Assembly (NCBI GenBank): GCA_963582935.1 | Contig: CAUZSH010000024.1 | Span: forward strand, 1 to 24,969 | Direction of reading: 5' to 3' | DNA from: CAUZSH01 sp963582935 | GTDB taxonomy: Bacteria > Pseudomonadota > Gammaproteobacteria > Francisellales > Francisellaceae | Length of the DNA: 24,969 nt | Part shown: piece by piece, positions 8,464-16,209 of the stretch | Layout of the letters: every line of letters begins with the position of its first letter | How positions within the stretch are numbered: position 1 is the first letter of the stretch | The notes under the pieces: model-generated | Told to the model about the DNA's origin: nothing | The model's input: only the letters and a program-made list of their open reading frames with translations | Databases searched by the model: none | Translations under genes and position numbers: made by a program

Positions 8464-9471
8464 TTACCTTTTATTTTCAAGTTCTATTTCGAGTTGAATG
8501 AGTTTTTTAACCCCATTATAAAGTGTCAATACACAATCCACTTCGGTAAGCCCGAGCCTTCTTTTGTTAGAAATATCCCAAATACCGCCAATAGACTCTG
8601 AATGTTCACCATGAATTCCTCGAATAGATAATTCCAAATCAGCGCATATTTTTTTGAAATAATTGGTTTGGCTTAAGAGCGGAAGCTTAATATGGACACT
8701 TGCTCTCAATGCCGTTCCAAGGTTGGTGGGGCAGCTAGAAATATAGCCAAGATGGGGGTCAAATTGAAGGGGGATTTCTTGTTCCAAAGCCTGAATGCCC
8801 GTCACGAGTCGCTTAAATACCTGAGCAATATCAGCACCTTTTTGTATGGAAATAATGCGCAATTGATCTTCTTCATTTACCCAAATAAGAAATTGTTTAT
8901 CATCTGAGTGAAAAATACCACGGCTATCTGGCCAATCTCTATTGACCCCTGCGGACTCTAAAAAGCGATCTCCTTTTTTAAATAGGAAGTGATCCGCAAC
9001 TAATTGAGCTCGTGTTGATTCGCTCATTTCACATAGTGGGTAATAATGTCCTTTGTGTTCGCCATCTAATTTCGCAAGTGCGGTAATAATTTGGGCTTCC
9101 ACTTCTTGTCTCGCCTCTTTTGAGATCGCTGGAGGCAGTGCATAGCCTTTAAGATTTCGACCAACGCGAATTCTTGTGGAAAGAATTCGATTATCTTCAG
9201 GATCTAGGTTGGGTAATGATTCTAAGTCCGAATCATCAAGGTTTTTGGGGTGTATCTCATGGGGCTGATAGTGATGGTAGTCCTGAATGATCGCGTCAAA
9301 TAATATCGCAAATTGATGATAACAATCCTCATCCCCCGCATAAATGCCAATATCACCATCAGTATTTTCAAAGCCAGAGCGAATAATATCCTCAAGGGTA
9401 AAGCCACATTTTGCGACTTTATTTTGTAATGCAAGGTGAATTTCGGGTGTTAAATATTGTTTAACCAGCAT
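8464..9471 (-). CDS. Phosphagen (arginine) kinase
   Basis: A 335-residue ATP:guanidino phosphotransferase with both the small N-terminal helical domain and the large catalytic domain, so it is a true phosphagen kinase rather than a McsB protein-arginine kinase. It would reversibly make phosphoarginine from ATP and arginine. Visible hallmarks: IGIYA with the substrate-loop Tyr44, STRIRVGR (98-105) for nucleotide phosphates, WVNEEDQLRIIS with Glu200/Glu201, the reactive Cys247 in CPTNLGTALRASVHIKLP, the GEHSES loop (288-293) and DISNKRRLGLTE. The Glu of GEH in the flexible loop is the arginine-kinase state; creatine kinases carry Val there. It lacks about the first 20 residues of animal enzymes. 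Ribosome site GAGG is weakly placed. It lies 25 bases after trkA and 8 bases before cysZ. Such enzymes are rare in bacteria; transfer is likely, but direction is not shown here. Confidence 0.93.
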   Translation of the reverse strand: MLVKQYLTPEIHLALQNKVAKCGFTLEDIIRSGFENTDGDIGIYAGDEDCYHQFAILFDAIIQDYHHYQPHEIHPKNLDDSDLESLPNLDPEDNRILSTRIRVGRNLKGYALPPAISKEARQEVEAQIITALAKLDGEHKGHYYPLCEMSESTRAQLVADHFLFKKGDRFLESAGVNRDWPDSRGIFHSDDKQFLIWVNEEDQLRIISIQKGADIAQVFKRLVTGIQALEQEIPLQFDPHLGYISSCPTNLGTALRASVHIKLPLLSQTNYFKKICADLELSIRGIHGEHSESIGGIWDISNKRRLGLTEVDCVLTLYNGVKKLIQLEIELENKR

Positions 9472-9496
9472 TTTTTATAAAGCCTCGTTTTAAGGT

Positions 9497-10870
9497 TTAT
9501 AGGAAGGTAGGAGAGACTTGAAATATTTTTTCAACACTCTTAACATCTTTTGGGTTACTGATACACAAGATAATGCGGTCTCCCCGCTCGATTACAATAT
9601 CATCGTGTGCAATCATGGGTTGATTGTTTTTCACAATGGCGCCGATAATGGTAGAAGAAGGTAAATGGAGTTGACCAATTGCGCGACCCACTAGCCCTGA
9701 GCTTTCTTCGTCACCATGTGCCACCGCTTCTAGCGCTTCGCAGGTTCCATTGTAAAGCGAGTAGATGTTGACCATATCTCCCTTACGTAAGTAGGTTAGG
9801 ATTACGCCAATGGTGATTCTTTGTGGTGAAAGTGCTCGGTCAATGGTGTGACCATCATCAATAAGTGTGGCGTAACTCATGCTATTCACCAATGCAATGG
9901 TGCTTTTTGCACCCATTCGTTTTGCAAGCATGGCAGACATAATGTTTGCCTCATCATCATTGGTGACAGCGCAGAATAAATCAGTGTCATCAATGCCCTC
10001 AGCTTCAAGGAGATCAGTGTCAGCGGCGTCTCCAGCTAGGACAATGGTTTCGCTTAATACTTCAGCCGCTTTATGGCAATGATGGAGGTCACGTTCAATT
10101 AACTTGGTAGAGAAATTGCTTTCCAATGTCTTGGCAAGTGAAGTACCAATATGCCCACCACCTGCAATAAAGATTTTTTTGACTTGGGTTTGTGTCGGTT
10201 GAAATTCTAATATAATGGTTTGAAGGTGATCTCCTTCAGAGATAAAAAAGACATCATCGCGGGCCTTGAAGGTAATGTCAGGCGTGACAATGACGGCCTG
10301 TCTATGACGGTAAATGGCGACAATCCTTGCGTCAATGTCTGGAAGTTCAGCTCGAAATTCTCGTAGTTTCATCCCGATAAGCGGAGATTTTGGATGAATA
10401 GACACGCCTGCCATTTGCATGCGGCCATTTGCGAAATCCACAACTTGAAAGCTGCCTGGGTGTTCCACTAATCGTACAAGACGGGTGGTAACAAGTTCAG
10501 CGGGATTGATGATTAGGTCAATGGGGATGTGGTCTTTATCAAAGATCTGAGGATAGCGACCATAGCTTTTATTTCGCAGACGTGCCATCTTGGTTGGTGT
10601 TTTAAAAAGGCTATATGCAATCTGACAGGCAACAATATTCACTTCATCGTTATTGCTAACCGCAATTAACATGTCGGCATCTGCAGCACCGGCTTCAGCC
10701 AAGATATGAGGGTGTGCCCCTGAGCCACAGATTGTTTTAATATCATATTTATTTTGTAAGTTACTAAGCTTTTCAGGGTCGGTATCAATGAGACTAACGT
10801 TATGATCAGTTTGGAGGTTCTTTGCTAAAGAAGAGCCGACTTGTCCAGCACCAACAATAATAATATCCAT
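9497..10870 (-). CDS. trkA: Trk potassium uptake regulator TrkA
   Basis: A 457-residue cytosolic NAD(H)-binding subunit that gates the TrkH/TrkG potassium channel. It is a tandem of two RCK units. The first has VGAGQVG (6-12) with Asp30 closing the nucleotide fold; the second has IAGGGHIG (235-242) with Glu259. Each is followed by a TrkA-C domain (about 145-225 and 370-457). This double arrangement and the length match E. coli TrkA (458). The ATG at 10870 follows an AGGA ribosome site. No trkH or trkG lies in the window, and rsmB/fmt, its frequent neighbours elsewhere, are absent. It leads the string trkA, phosphagen kinase, cysZ. Confidence 0.95.
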   Translation of the reverse strand: MDIIIVGAGQVGSSLAKNLQTDHNVSLIDTDPEKLSNLQNKYDIKTICGSGAHPHILAEAGAADADMLIAVSNNDEVNIVACQIAYSLFKTPTKMARLRNKSYGRYPQIFDKDHIPIDLIINPAELVTTRLVRLVEHPGSFQVVDFANGRMQMAGVSIHPKSPLIGMKLREFRAELPDIDARIVAIYRHRQAVIVTPDITFKARDDVFFISEGDHLQTIILEFQPTQTQVKKIFIAGGGHIGTSLAKTLESNFSTKLIERDLHHCHKAAEVLSETIVLAGDAADTDLLEAEGIDDTDLFCAVTNDDEANIMSAMLAKRMGAKSTIALVNSMSYATLIDDGHTIDRALSPQRITIGVILTYLRKGDMVNIYSLYNGTCEALEAVAHGDEESSGLVGRAIGQLHLPSSTIIGAIVKNNQPMIAHDDIVIERGDRIILCISNPKDVKSVEKIFQVSPTFL

Positions 10871-10942
10871 CTTAGATTCCTGTGAAGTGATATGTTAACT
10901 ATTATACGTGAGAATGTTCACCATATACATAAAGCACTTAAA

Positions 10943-10962
10943 AATAGCCGGTTTAGGCTATT
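10943..10962 (-). terminator. Intrinsic terminator of the adenosyltransferase gene
   Basis: AATAGCC and GGCTATT form a 7-bp perfect stem with a 6-base loop. It overlaps the stop codon of the cobalamin adenosyltransferase gene and, read on the minus strand, is followed by TTTTAAG. The site is well placed to end that transcript before trkA. The U-run is short, so leakage into trkA is possible. Confidence 0.5.
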
Positions 10963-11521
10963 GATTTTTTTGTAGACGTTGGCTTTGCCAATAGGTTTCA
11001 GGATGTTCATTTTCTTTATTTAGGTAACGGGCTGCCACAAAAAGAAAATCAGAGAGGCGATTAATATACTGCAAGAGAATTTCTGAAAGGGCGTTTGTTT
11101 GCTGAAAGCGGGCGAGGTTACGTTCAGCTTTTCGGGCATAAGCACGAGCAAAGAAACAGTCTGCAGCGGCAGGTGTGCCACCAGGTAAGATAAACTCTTT
11201 AAGTGAAGGAAGCATGGTATTTAAGTGATCAATATTTTCTTCAAGAAATGTCACATCTTGCGCATCAATTTTAGGGTGTTTGGGCATGGCAAGCTCAGCG
11301 CCGTAATTAAATAGTTGATGTTGGATGTGAATCAATGGATCATAAGTTTTTGAATCCTTGTTAAGTTTACTGAAGGTGCAACCAATCAATGAGTTTAGCT
11401 CATCAATGTTGCCAATGCATTCTATGATCAGTGCTCCTTTGTGAATAGGATCACCGAATGCGAGAGAGGTATTACCCTTATCACCCGTCTTGGTGTATAT
11501 TTTTGATAGTCGAAAGCCCAA
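10958..11521 (-). CDS. Cob(I)alamin adenosyltransferase, PduO type
   Basis: A 187-residue PduO/MMAB-type corrinoid adenosyltransferase, which converts cob(I)alamin plus ATP to adenosylcobalamin. The ATP-binding N-terminus SKIYTKTGDKGNTSL, the GNIDELNSLIG segment, the LPGGTPAAADCFFAR loop and RKAERNLARF are all family hallmarks, and the length is normal. The start is TTG at 11521: AAGGAG lies six bases before it, MGFRLSKIY is how relatives begin, and no ATG is near. It stands alone between trkA (same strand, behind a hairpin) and divergent kdsC. No other B12 or B12-dependent gene is in the window, so the role is probably salvage of imported cobalamin (inference). Confidence 0.92.
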   Translation of the reverse strand: MGFRLSKIYTKTGDKGNTSLAFGDPIHKGALIIECIGNIDELNSLIGCTFSKLNKDSKTYDPLIHIQHQLFNYGAELAMPKHPKIDAQDVTFLEENIDHLNTMLPSLKEFILPGGTPAAADCFFARAYARKAERNLARFQQTNALSEILLQYINRLSDFLFVAARYLNKENEHPETYWQSQRLQKNQ

Positions 11522-11638
11522 GGTCGTCTCCTTAAGAAAGTAGTTTGATAAACCAGTCCATTTTCCCAGATAATCCCTGCATAATAAACTATAGTTTGTG
11601 TATACTGTTTAAAATGACCCTTGCGAATGGTGTGACCG

Positions 11639-12184
11639 ATGATACGTTCCAAATTAAAAGAAATAAAAATGCTTATTCTTGATGTGGATGGCGTATTGAC
11701 CGATGGCAAAATTATTATCGGTAACGATGGCGAAGAGTCAAAATTTTTTAATGTCAAAGATGGCTTGGGTATTAAGCATATTCAAAAACTAGGCATTGCC
11801 ATCGCCGTTATTACAGGGAAAAGCTCTAACATCGTACAATTAAGAATGTCGGCGCTAGGTGTGGAAGATATTTATCAAGGACAAAAAAATAAGCTTAAAG
11901 CCTTTGCGGAACTATTAGAAAAATATCGTCTGGAAAAATATGAAGTGGCTTATGTCGGTGATGATTTGCCAGATGCGCCACTGCTGAACGAGGTGGGGTG
12001 CGCCATTATCCCACAGGATGGGCATGCGTTGCTTTATGATTTAGCCGATTACCGCTGCAAGGCAAAAGGTGGTGAGGGCGCAGTGCGTGAAGTTTGCGAC
12101 TTAATTTATGAAGCGAATGATCTCACTGGGAAATTGCTAGAGGATTATTTATCGTTGGGTGAGGCGGGCACGTATGACCTCTAA
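11639..12184 (+). CDS. kdsC: 3-deoxy-D-manno-octulosonate 8-phosphate phosphatase
   Basis: A 181-residue HAD-superfamily C0 phosphatase that removes phosphate from Kdo-8-phosphate, giving the Kdo needed for LPS inner core. The nucleophile motif is LILDVDGVLTDG, followed by the VKDGLGIK segment, ITGKSS (HAD motif II) and YVGDDLPDAPLL (motif IV, two Asp), all as in KdsC. The length is close to E. coli KdsC (188). No clear ribosome site precedes the ATG. It heads the LPS transport operon and overlaps lptC by 11 bases, so translation is probably coupled. Confidence 0.94.
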   Translation: MIRSKLKEIKMLILDVDGVLTDGKIIIGNDGEESKFFNVKDGLGIKHIQKLGIAIAVITGKSSNIVQLRMSALGVEDIYQGQKNKLKAFAELLEKYRLEKYEVAYVGDDLPDAPLLNEVGCAIIPQDGHALLYDLADYRCKAKGGEGAVREVCDLIYEANDLTGKLLEDYLSLGEAGTYDL

Positions 12185-12785
12185 TATTCTAAATTTTCTA
12201 ACCTTTTTCAGCAAACGCTCGATATTTTCGACGATTGGTCTGACGCTGGTGGTGGGAGTGACAAGCTGGGTAGCGATTAAGTCCGCACAGAATTATCAAA
12301 CTGAATCAAAAGTTCCTGGAGATTTTGTGACAAATTTTGGGAAAAAAGTTCAGTTTTATCAAATGGACGATAAGGGCGACATTAAATATATCGCAAATGC
12401 AACAAATTTTACTCGCCTTGAAAATGGCATTTCAAAACTACAGAGAGTAAAACTGGTGATCTATGGCAACGATCAGAGTCAAAAGCCATGGGTGTTAACC
12501 TCTAATTTGGCCGATATTGCGAATAATAATACTGAAATTAATTTGAAAGGTGATGTTGTTTTATCTCAAGTAGGAAATGGTAAACAGTCACCACCGATTA
12601 AAATGACGACTGAGCAGGCTTATGTCTATCCGAAAAAGGATACCGCTCATACAGAGAAACCGGTTAAGATAACGGAACCCGGTTCCGCAAACATTATGAC
12701 AGGGGTGGGTATGGATGCAAAATTTAACCCGACTACGGTGAAATTATTATCACAAGTGAGAACGTATTATGATCATGTTCAATAG
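12174..12785 (+). CDS. lptC: LPS export protein LptC
   Basis: A 203-residue bitopic inner-membrane protein that takes LPS from LptB2FG and passes it to LptA. A single N-terminal helix (about residues 17-35, IFSTIGLTLVVGVTSWVAI) is followed by a periplasmic beta-jellyroll recognised from its layout and from position. An in-frame GTG at 12159 could add five residues, but the ATG at 12174 has a GAGGCGGG ribosome site and yields the expected short cytosolic leader. It overlaps kdsC upstream by 11 bases and lptA downstream by 17 bases. Sequence conservation of LptC is generally low, so operon context carries much of the call. Confidence 0.88.
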   Translation: MTSNILNFLTFFSKRSIFSTIGLTLVVGVTSWVAIKSAQNYQTESKVPGDFVTNFGKKVQFYQMDDKGDIKYIANATNFTRLENGISKLQRVKLVIYGNDQSQKPWVLTSNLADIANNNTEINLKGDVVLSQVGNGKQSPPIKMTTEQAYVYPKKDTAHTEKPVKITEPGSANIMTGVGMDAKFNPTTVKLLSQVRTYYDHVQ

Positions 12786-13494
12786 GCTTTTTTTATTGCC
12801 TTTTTGTTTTATGTTGGGTGCTCAGTATGTTTATGGAATGACGCCTTCAGAAAATATTTTTGGCTCTAAAAGTAAGGATGACAATGGCCCAGTCACAGTT
12901 TGTAGCGACAGCATTATGTATGATCAAGGGCAACATCAAGTTGTTTATGAAGGGAATGTTATTGTGATGCAAATTAAGGGTGTGGCGATTCAGTGCCAAA
13001 AAGATGGCGGTCCTTTTCCCGAACTTATCTCAAAAACAAAACCGAATTATTCTTTGTGGGTGGATGCGAACTCAAAAGCCTATCCTGAAATTAGTAAAAT
13101 AGAATTGGAAAAAGCCAAAGAAATTTGTCAAAAACAAGGTGCTTGCCGTTTTATTAACGGTCAAAAGTTGACGATCACCATGGACAAAAAAACAAATCAA
13201 GTGGATAAAATCACCATGACGGTAGATAGTGATAAAAATTTGGCACAATATTATTCATTGCCTGATAAAAAAACGGATAGCCAGCAGCAAGTCGTTTATG
13301 CACAAGGGAATGTGATGCAATATTTGCCACTTCAAGATATATTGAAAGTGAGCGGACATGCAAAGCTGGATCGTGGAGGGAATACTTTTACGGGCGATAC
13401 GATAACATATGATACAAAATCAGAACTTGTTAGTGTACCAAATACAGGCGGACGTGCGACGATGATCATAGATAATGGCACTTTAGGGGAATAA
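12769..13494 (+). CDS. lptA: LPS transport periplasmic protein LptA, with insertion
   Basis: A 241-residue periplasmic bridge protein of the Lpt pathway. A signal peptide is seen (Arg6, hydrophobic core 7-22, probable cleavage after Gly23). The OstA-type beta-jellyroll begins at VTVCSDSIMYDQGQHQVVY and resumes with INGQKLTITMD, VVYAQGNV and FTGDTITYDTKSELVSV. E. coli LptA has 185 residues; the excess comes mainly from an insertion of about 50-60 residues near 70-128, between the GNVIV strand and the INGQKL strand. It contains Cys76, Cys120 and Cys126; Cys45 lies before it. These could form disulfides in the periplasm (inference). An alternative start at 12775 is also possible. The gene overlaps lptC and is one base from lptB. 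Confidence 0.88.
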   Translation: MIMFNRLFLLPFCFMLGAQYVYGMTPSENIFGSKSKDDNGPVTVCSDSIMYDQGQHQVVYEGNVIVMQIKGVAIQCQKDGGPFPELISKTKPNYSLWVDANSKAYPEISKIELEKAKEICQKQGACRFINGQKLTITMDKKTNQVDKITMTVDSDKNLAQYYSLPDKKTDSQQQVVYAQGNVMQYLPLQDILKVSGHAKLDRGGNTFTGDTITYDTKSELVSVPNTGGRATMIIDNGTLGE

Positions 13495-13495
13495 T

Positions 13496-14236
13496 ATGAA
13501 AGAAGAAGAGAGAAGTGTCCTAAAAGCCATGCAGCTTGGTAAACGTTATAAATCACGTTGGGTGGTCAATGAGATTTCCCTAGAAGTGAAGTCTGGCGAG
13601 ATCGTTGGATTGCTTGGACCAAATGGTGCAGGGAAGACCACTGCCTTTTACATGCTTGTAGGCTTAGTGCGTGCAAATAGAGGCACCGTTGTTTTAGATG
13701 GACATGACATTACGGCTATGCCCATACATTGGCGTGCACGTAATGGTATTGGCTATCTTCCTCAAGAAGCGTCCGTATTTAGAAAACTTTCTGTTGAAGA
13801 TAATATTATGGCGATTCTTGAAACGCGTAAGGAGCTTACAAAAGAAAAACGTGTGGATATTATGGAGAATTTACTAAAGGAATTTAATATTCAACATATT
13901 CGGGGAAGCTTGGGTATGTCACTCTCTGGTGGGGAGCGTAGACGAACTGAAATTGCTAGAGCCTTGGCGACGGCGCCTCGCTTTATATTGCTAGATGAAC
14001 CCTTTGCTGGAGTCGACCCTATTTCCGTTATAGATATTAAACAAATCATTACCCATTTAAAAAATAGGGGTATTGGTGTTTTGATTACAGACCATAATGT
14101 TCGAGAGACGCTCGATATTTGTGAGCATGCTTATATTATGAATGCAGGGAACTTAATTGCAGAAGGAACACCTGATGAGGTGCTACAAAATGAGCAGGTT
14201 CGTAAGGTTTACTTGGGCGAACAGTTTAGGATGTAA
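13496..14236 (+). CDS. lptB: LPS export ABC transporter ATPase LptB
   Basis: A 246-residue ABC ATPase that powers LPS extraction with LptF and LptG. Walker A GPNGAGKTT, Q-loop YLPQEASVF, signature LSGGERRRTEIARAL, Walker B FILLDEPFAGVDP and the H-loop ITDHN are all present, and the C-terminal segment IAEGTPDEVLQN is typical of LptB. The length matches E. coli (241). Its ATG comes one base after the lptA stop. rpoN and hpf, which follow lptB in many gammaproteobacteria, are absent; the operon ends here against convergent genes. Confidence 0.95.
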   Translation: MKEEERSVLKAMQLGKRYKSRWVVNEISLEVKSGEIVGLLGPNGAGKTTAFYMLVGLVRANRGTVVLDGHDITAMPIHWRARNGIGYLPQEASVFRKLSVEDNIMAILETRKELTKEKRVDIMENLLKEFNIQHIRGSLGMSLSGGERRRTEIARALATAPRFILLDEPFAGVDPISVIDIKQIITHLKNRGIGVLITDHNVRETLDICEHAYIMNAGNLIAEGTPDEVLQNEQVRKVYLGEQFRM

Positions 14237-14247
14237 AACGGTAGGTC

Positions 14248-14661
14248 TCATTTAAACGCCCATATTTTACTCAATACAAAAGTAATGGGAGGCACAGTTG
14301 CCAAGGCTAAGAACAAGGCAAGTGTGTAGTTGCTAATGAAAAAGAGATAGAAAGCATAGGACGCTTGATTTAGCCCAAGACTAAAGACGGCGACAACAAA
14401 AAACTTTGCCCATGCTATATGATGGCTTTTGATATTAGCAGATTTAAACGTCCAATGGCGATGCCCAAAAAAACTCACTTGAAAGGCGAAAAGAAATCCG
14501 AGAATATTAGAAGTTAAGGGATGCCAAGAGAACTTTTCCACTAAAAATATCACTACGATAAAGTTAACAATGGCTGCCAATACGCCAATACAACCAAACT
14601 TAAAAATTTGGTAGAAAAGCGGATTTGCGATAATTTTTTTGAGAGAAGCGATCAGAGACAT
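14248..14661 (-). CDS. GtrA-family membrane protein (lipid-linked sugar flippase)
   Basis: A 137-residue protein with four hydrophobic helices (about 16-40, 47-66, 82-104, 111-133), the size and layout of the GtrA family. The first-helix motif FGCIGVLAAIVNF and the loop FFGHRHWTF are typical. Members are thought to flip undecaprenyl-phosphate-linked sugars across the inner membrane so the sugar can modify a surface polymer. It starts 11 bases after the glycosyltransferase gene, and the two form the GtrA/GtrB pair. Its end lies 11 bases from the lptB end, convergent. Confidence 0.87.
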   Translation of the reverse strand: MSLIASLKKIIANPLFYQIFKFGCIGVLAAIVNFIVVIFLVEKFSWHPLTSNILGFLFAFQVSFFGHRHWTFKSANIKSHHIAWAKFFVVAVFSLGLNQASYAFYLFFISNYTLALFLALATVPPITFVLSKIWAFK

Positions 14662-14672
14662 TTATAGGGTGC

Positions 14673-15647
14673 TTATTTTTTTGTGTCTTTTTCTTTTTTA
14701 TCAATGCTGGTTCTGCGGTCGACAATATAGGTGGGGCGTTGCTTCACTTCATTAAAGATACGGCTGATATACTCGCCCAGTACACCAATACTAATCAGTT
14801 GGATCCCTCCGAAAAACATAATACTTGCAGCAATGGTTGCCCAGCCCTGTAACGGGATACCAAAGACGAGTTTTTCAACAATAATAAAGATGCCATATAA
14901 GATTGAAATAAAAGAAACAAAGAACCCTAACATGGATACAAACCGTAATGGAATATCTGAAAAGGCGGTGATCCCCGTGATGGCAAGCTCAAAAAGTTTT
15001 AAGTAACCCCACTTGCTGGTGCCTTCACCCGCACGCTCTGCTACGGTGTAATTTACAGGACAACCTTTGAATCCAACCCAAGCGTATAAGCCTTTCATAA
15101 AGCGATTTGCCTCGGGAAGACAATTGATCGCTTGGATAACCTGCCTATCCACAAGCCTAAAATCTCCGGCATTGGCAGGAAGGTCAATGCGCATAATTCG
15201 CTTATTTATTTTGTAGAAGGAAGAAGACAAAAAGCCTTTTAAAAAACCCTGATCACGCCTTGTGCGGATACCATAGATATTGTCATAGCCTTCCAACCAT
15301 TTTTCGATAAATTGATTCACCACTTCAAGTGGGTGTTGAAAGTCCGCATCAATAATAACAAGCGCATCGGCATCGTTGGCGGCATTTATACCCGCAGTGA
15401 TGGCAGCTTCTTTGCCAAAATTTCTGGAGAAGCTAATAAAATGTATGGGGTATTCAGTAGAAAGGCGACGTACGATTTCCGCCGTTTTGTCTTGGCTGCC
15501 ATCATCTACCACAATGATGGTGCGATCAGCCGCAAACTCGGAAAGCTTTTCATCGAGCGTTTTAATGAAGTCTTCAATCAGATCAGCTTCATTATATGCA
15601 GGCACGAGCGCATAAAGTTTTAAATTATCTAAGCTTCTTTGAATCAT
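14673..15647 (-). CDS. GtrB-like polyprenyl-phosphate glycosyltransferase
   Basis: A 324-residue GT2-family enzyme that would move a sugar from a nucleotide donor to undecaprenyl phosphate at the cytosolic face. The GT-A core shows LVPAYNEADLI, VVDDGSQDKT and the metal-binding IDADFQHP. Two C-terminal membrane helices lie at about 232-256 and 266-290, followed by the family-typical ISIGVLGEYISRIFNEVKQRP tract in part. The length fits GtrB. No clear ribosome site precedes the ATG at 15647. It is followed by gtrA. The third, serotype-specific transferase that completes a Gtr cluster is not here, so which polymer is decorated cannot be said. Confidence 0.9.
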   Translation of the reverse strand: MIQRSLDNLKLYALVPAYNEADLIEDFIKTLDEKLSEFAADRTIIVVDDGSQDKTAEIVRRLSTEYPIHFISFSRNFGKEAAITAGINAANDADALVIIDADFQHPLEVVNQFIEKWLEGYDNIYGIRTRRDQGFLKGFLSSSFYKINKRIMRIDLPANAGDFRLVDRQVIQAINCLPEANRFMKGLYAWVGFKGCPVNYTVAERAGEGTSKWGYLKLFELAITGITAFSDIPLRFVSMLGFFVSFISILYGIFIIVEKLVFGIPLQGWATIAASIMFFGGIQLISIGVLGEYISRIFNEVKQRPTYIVDRRTSIDKKEKDTKK

Positions 15648-15744
15648 GTGTTTATCGACAAAATGAGTGCTTTAATGAATGAATTATAGATTGCTTTGAT
15701 AAAATTTGCTATCTTTTTGGTTTTAGTAAAAAATGATATTTCAT

Positions 15745-16209
15745 ATGTTACATATTGCCTTATTTGAGCCAGAAATCCCGCCCAATACTGGGAATATTAT
15801 CAGACTTTGTGCCAATACTGGCGCGCAGTTACACCTTATCGAGCCACTAGGGTTTGATGTGGATGATAAGCGATTACGTCGGGCAGGGCTTGATTACCAT
15901 GAGTTCGCAAAGATAAAACGTTATGAAAATTATGAAGCGTTTTTGCAGGAAATGGGTGATAAGCGTATTTTTGCTTGTTCTACACATGGAACAAAGGGTT
16001 ATCATCAAGTCCAATATCAAGATGAAGACGTGTTGCTATTCGGACCCGAAACACGAGGGCTTCCTAAAGATTTATTGACTTCATTAGAAAAACATCAAAT
16101 TATTCGAATTCCAATGCTTGCGAATAGTCGAAGCCTAAATCTTTCAAATGCAACAGCGGTGATTTTAATGGAAGCGTTAAGACAGCTTGATTTCCCAGGA
16201 GCGGTGTAA
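15745..16209 (+). CDS. trmL: tRNA (cytidine(34)-2'-O)-methyltransferase TrmL
   Basis: A 154-residue SPOUT-class methyltransferase that 2'-O-methylates the wobble base of tRNA-Leu isoacceptors. The start MLHIALFEPEIPPNTGNIIR and the block LCANTGAQLHLIEPLGF are nearly diagnostic, and the C-terminal knot has FGPETRGLP and IPMLANSRSLNLSNATAV. E. coli TrmL has 157 residues. An ATG at 15733 would add four residues, but the family begins at the later ATG. No ribosome site is obvious. Its stop overlaps the rnhB start (TAATG), so the two are coupled. Confidence 0.93.
   Translation: MLHIALFEPEIPPNTGNIIRLCANTGAQLHLIEPLGFDVDDKRLRRAGLDYHEFAKIKRYENYEAFLQEMGDKRIFACSTHGTKGYHQVQYQDEDVLLFGPETRGLPKDLLTSLEKHQIIRIPMLANSRSLNLSNATAVILMEALRQLDFPGAV

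Noticed and set aside
8464..9471. McsB protein-arginine kinase
   Set aside because: McsB lacks the N-terminal helical domain seen here, and no McsA, CtsR or ClpC gene is near.
11428..11757. A 109-codon minus-strand frame between the adenosyltransferase and kdsC genes
   Set aside because: It overlaps the well-supported starts of both divergent genes in other frames.
15312..15623. A 103-codon plus-strand frame inside the gtrB gene
   Set aside because: It is antisense to a clear GT2 glycosyltransferase and has no family features.
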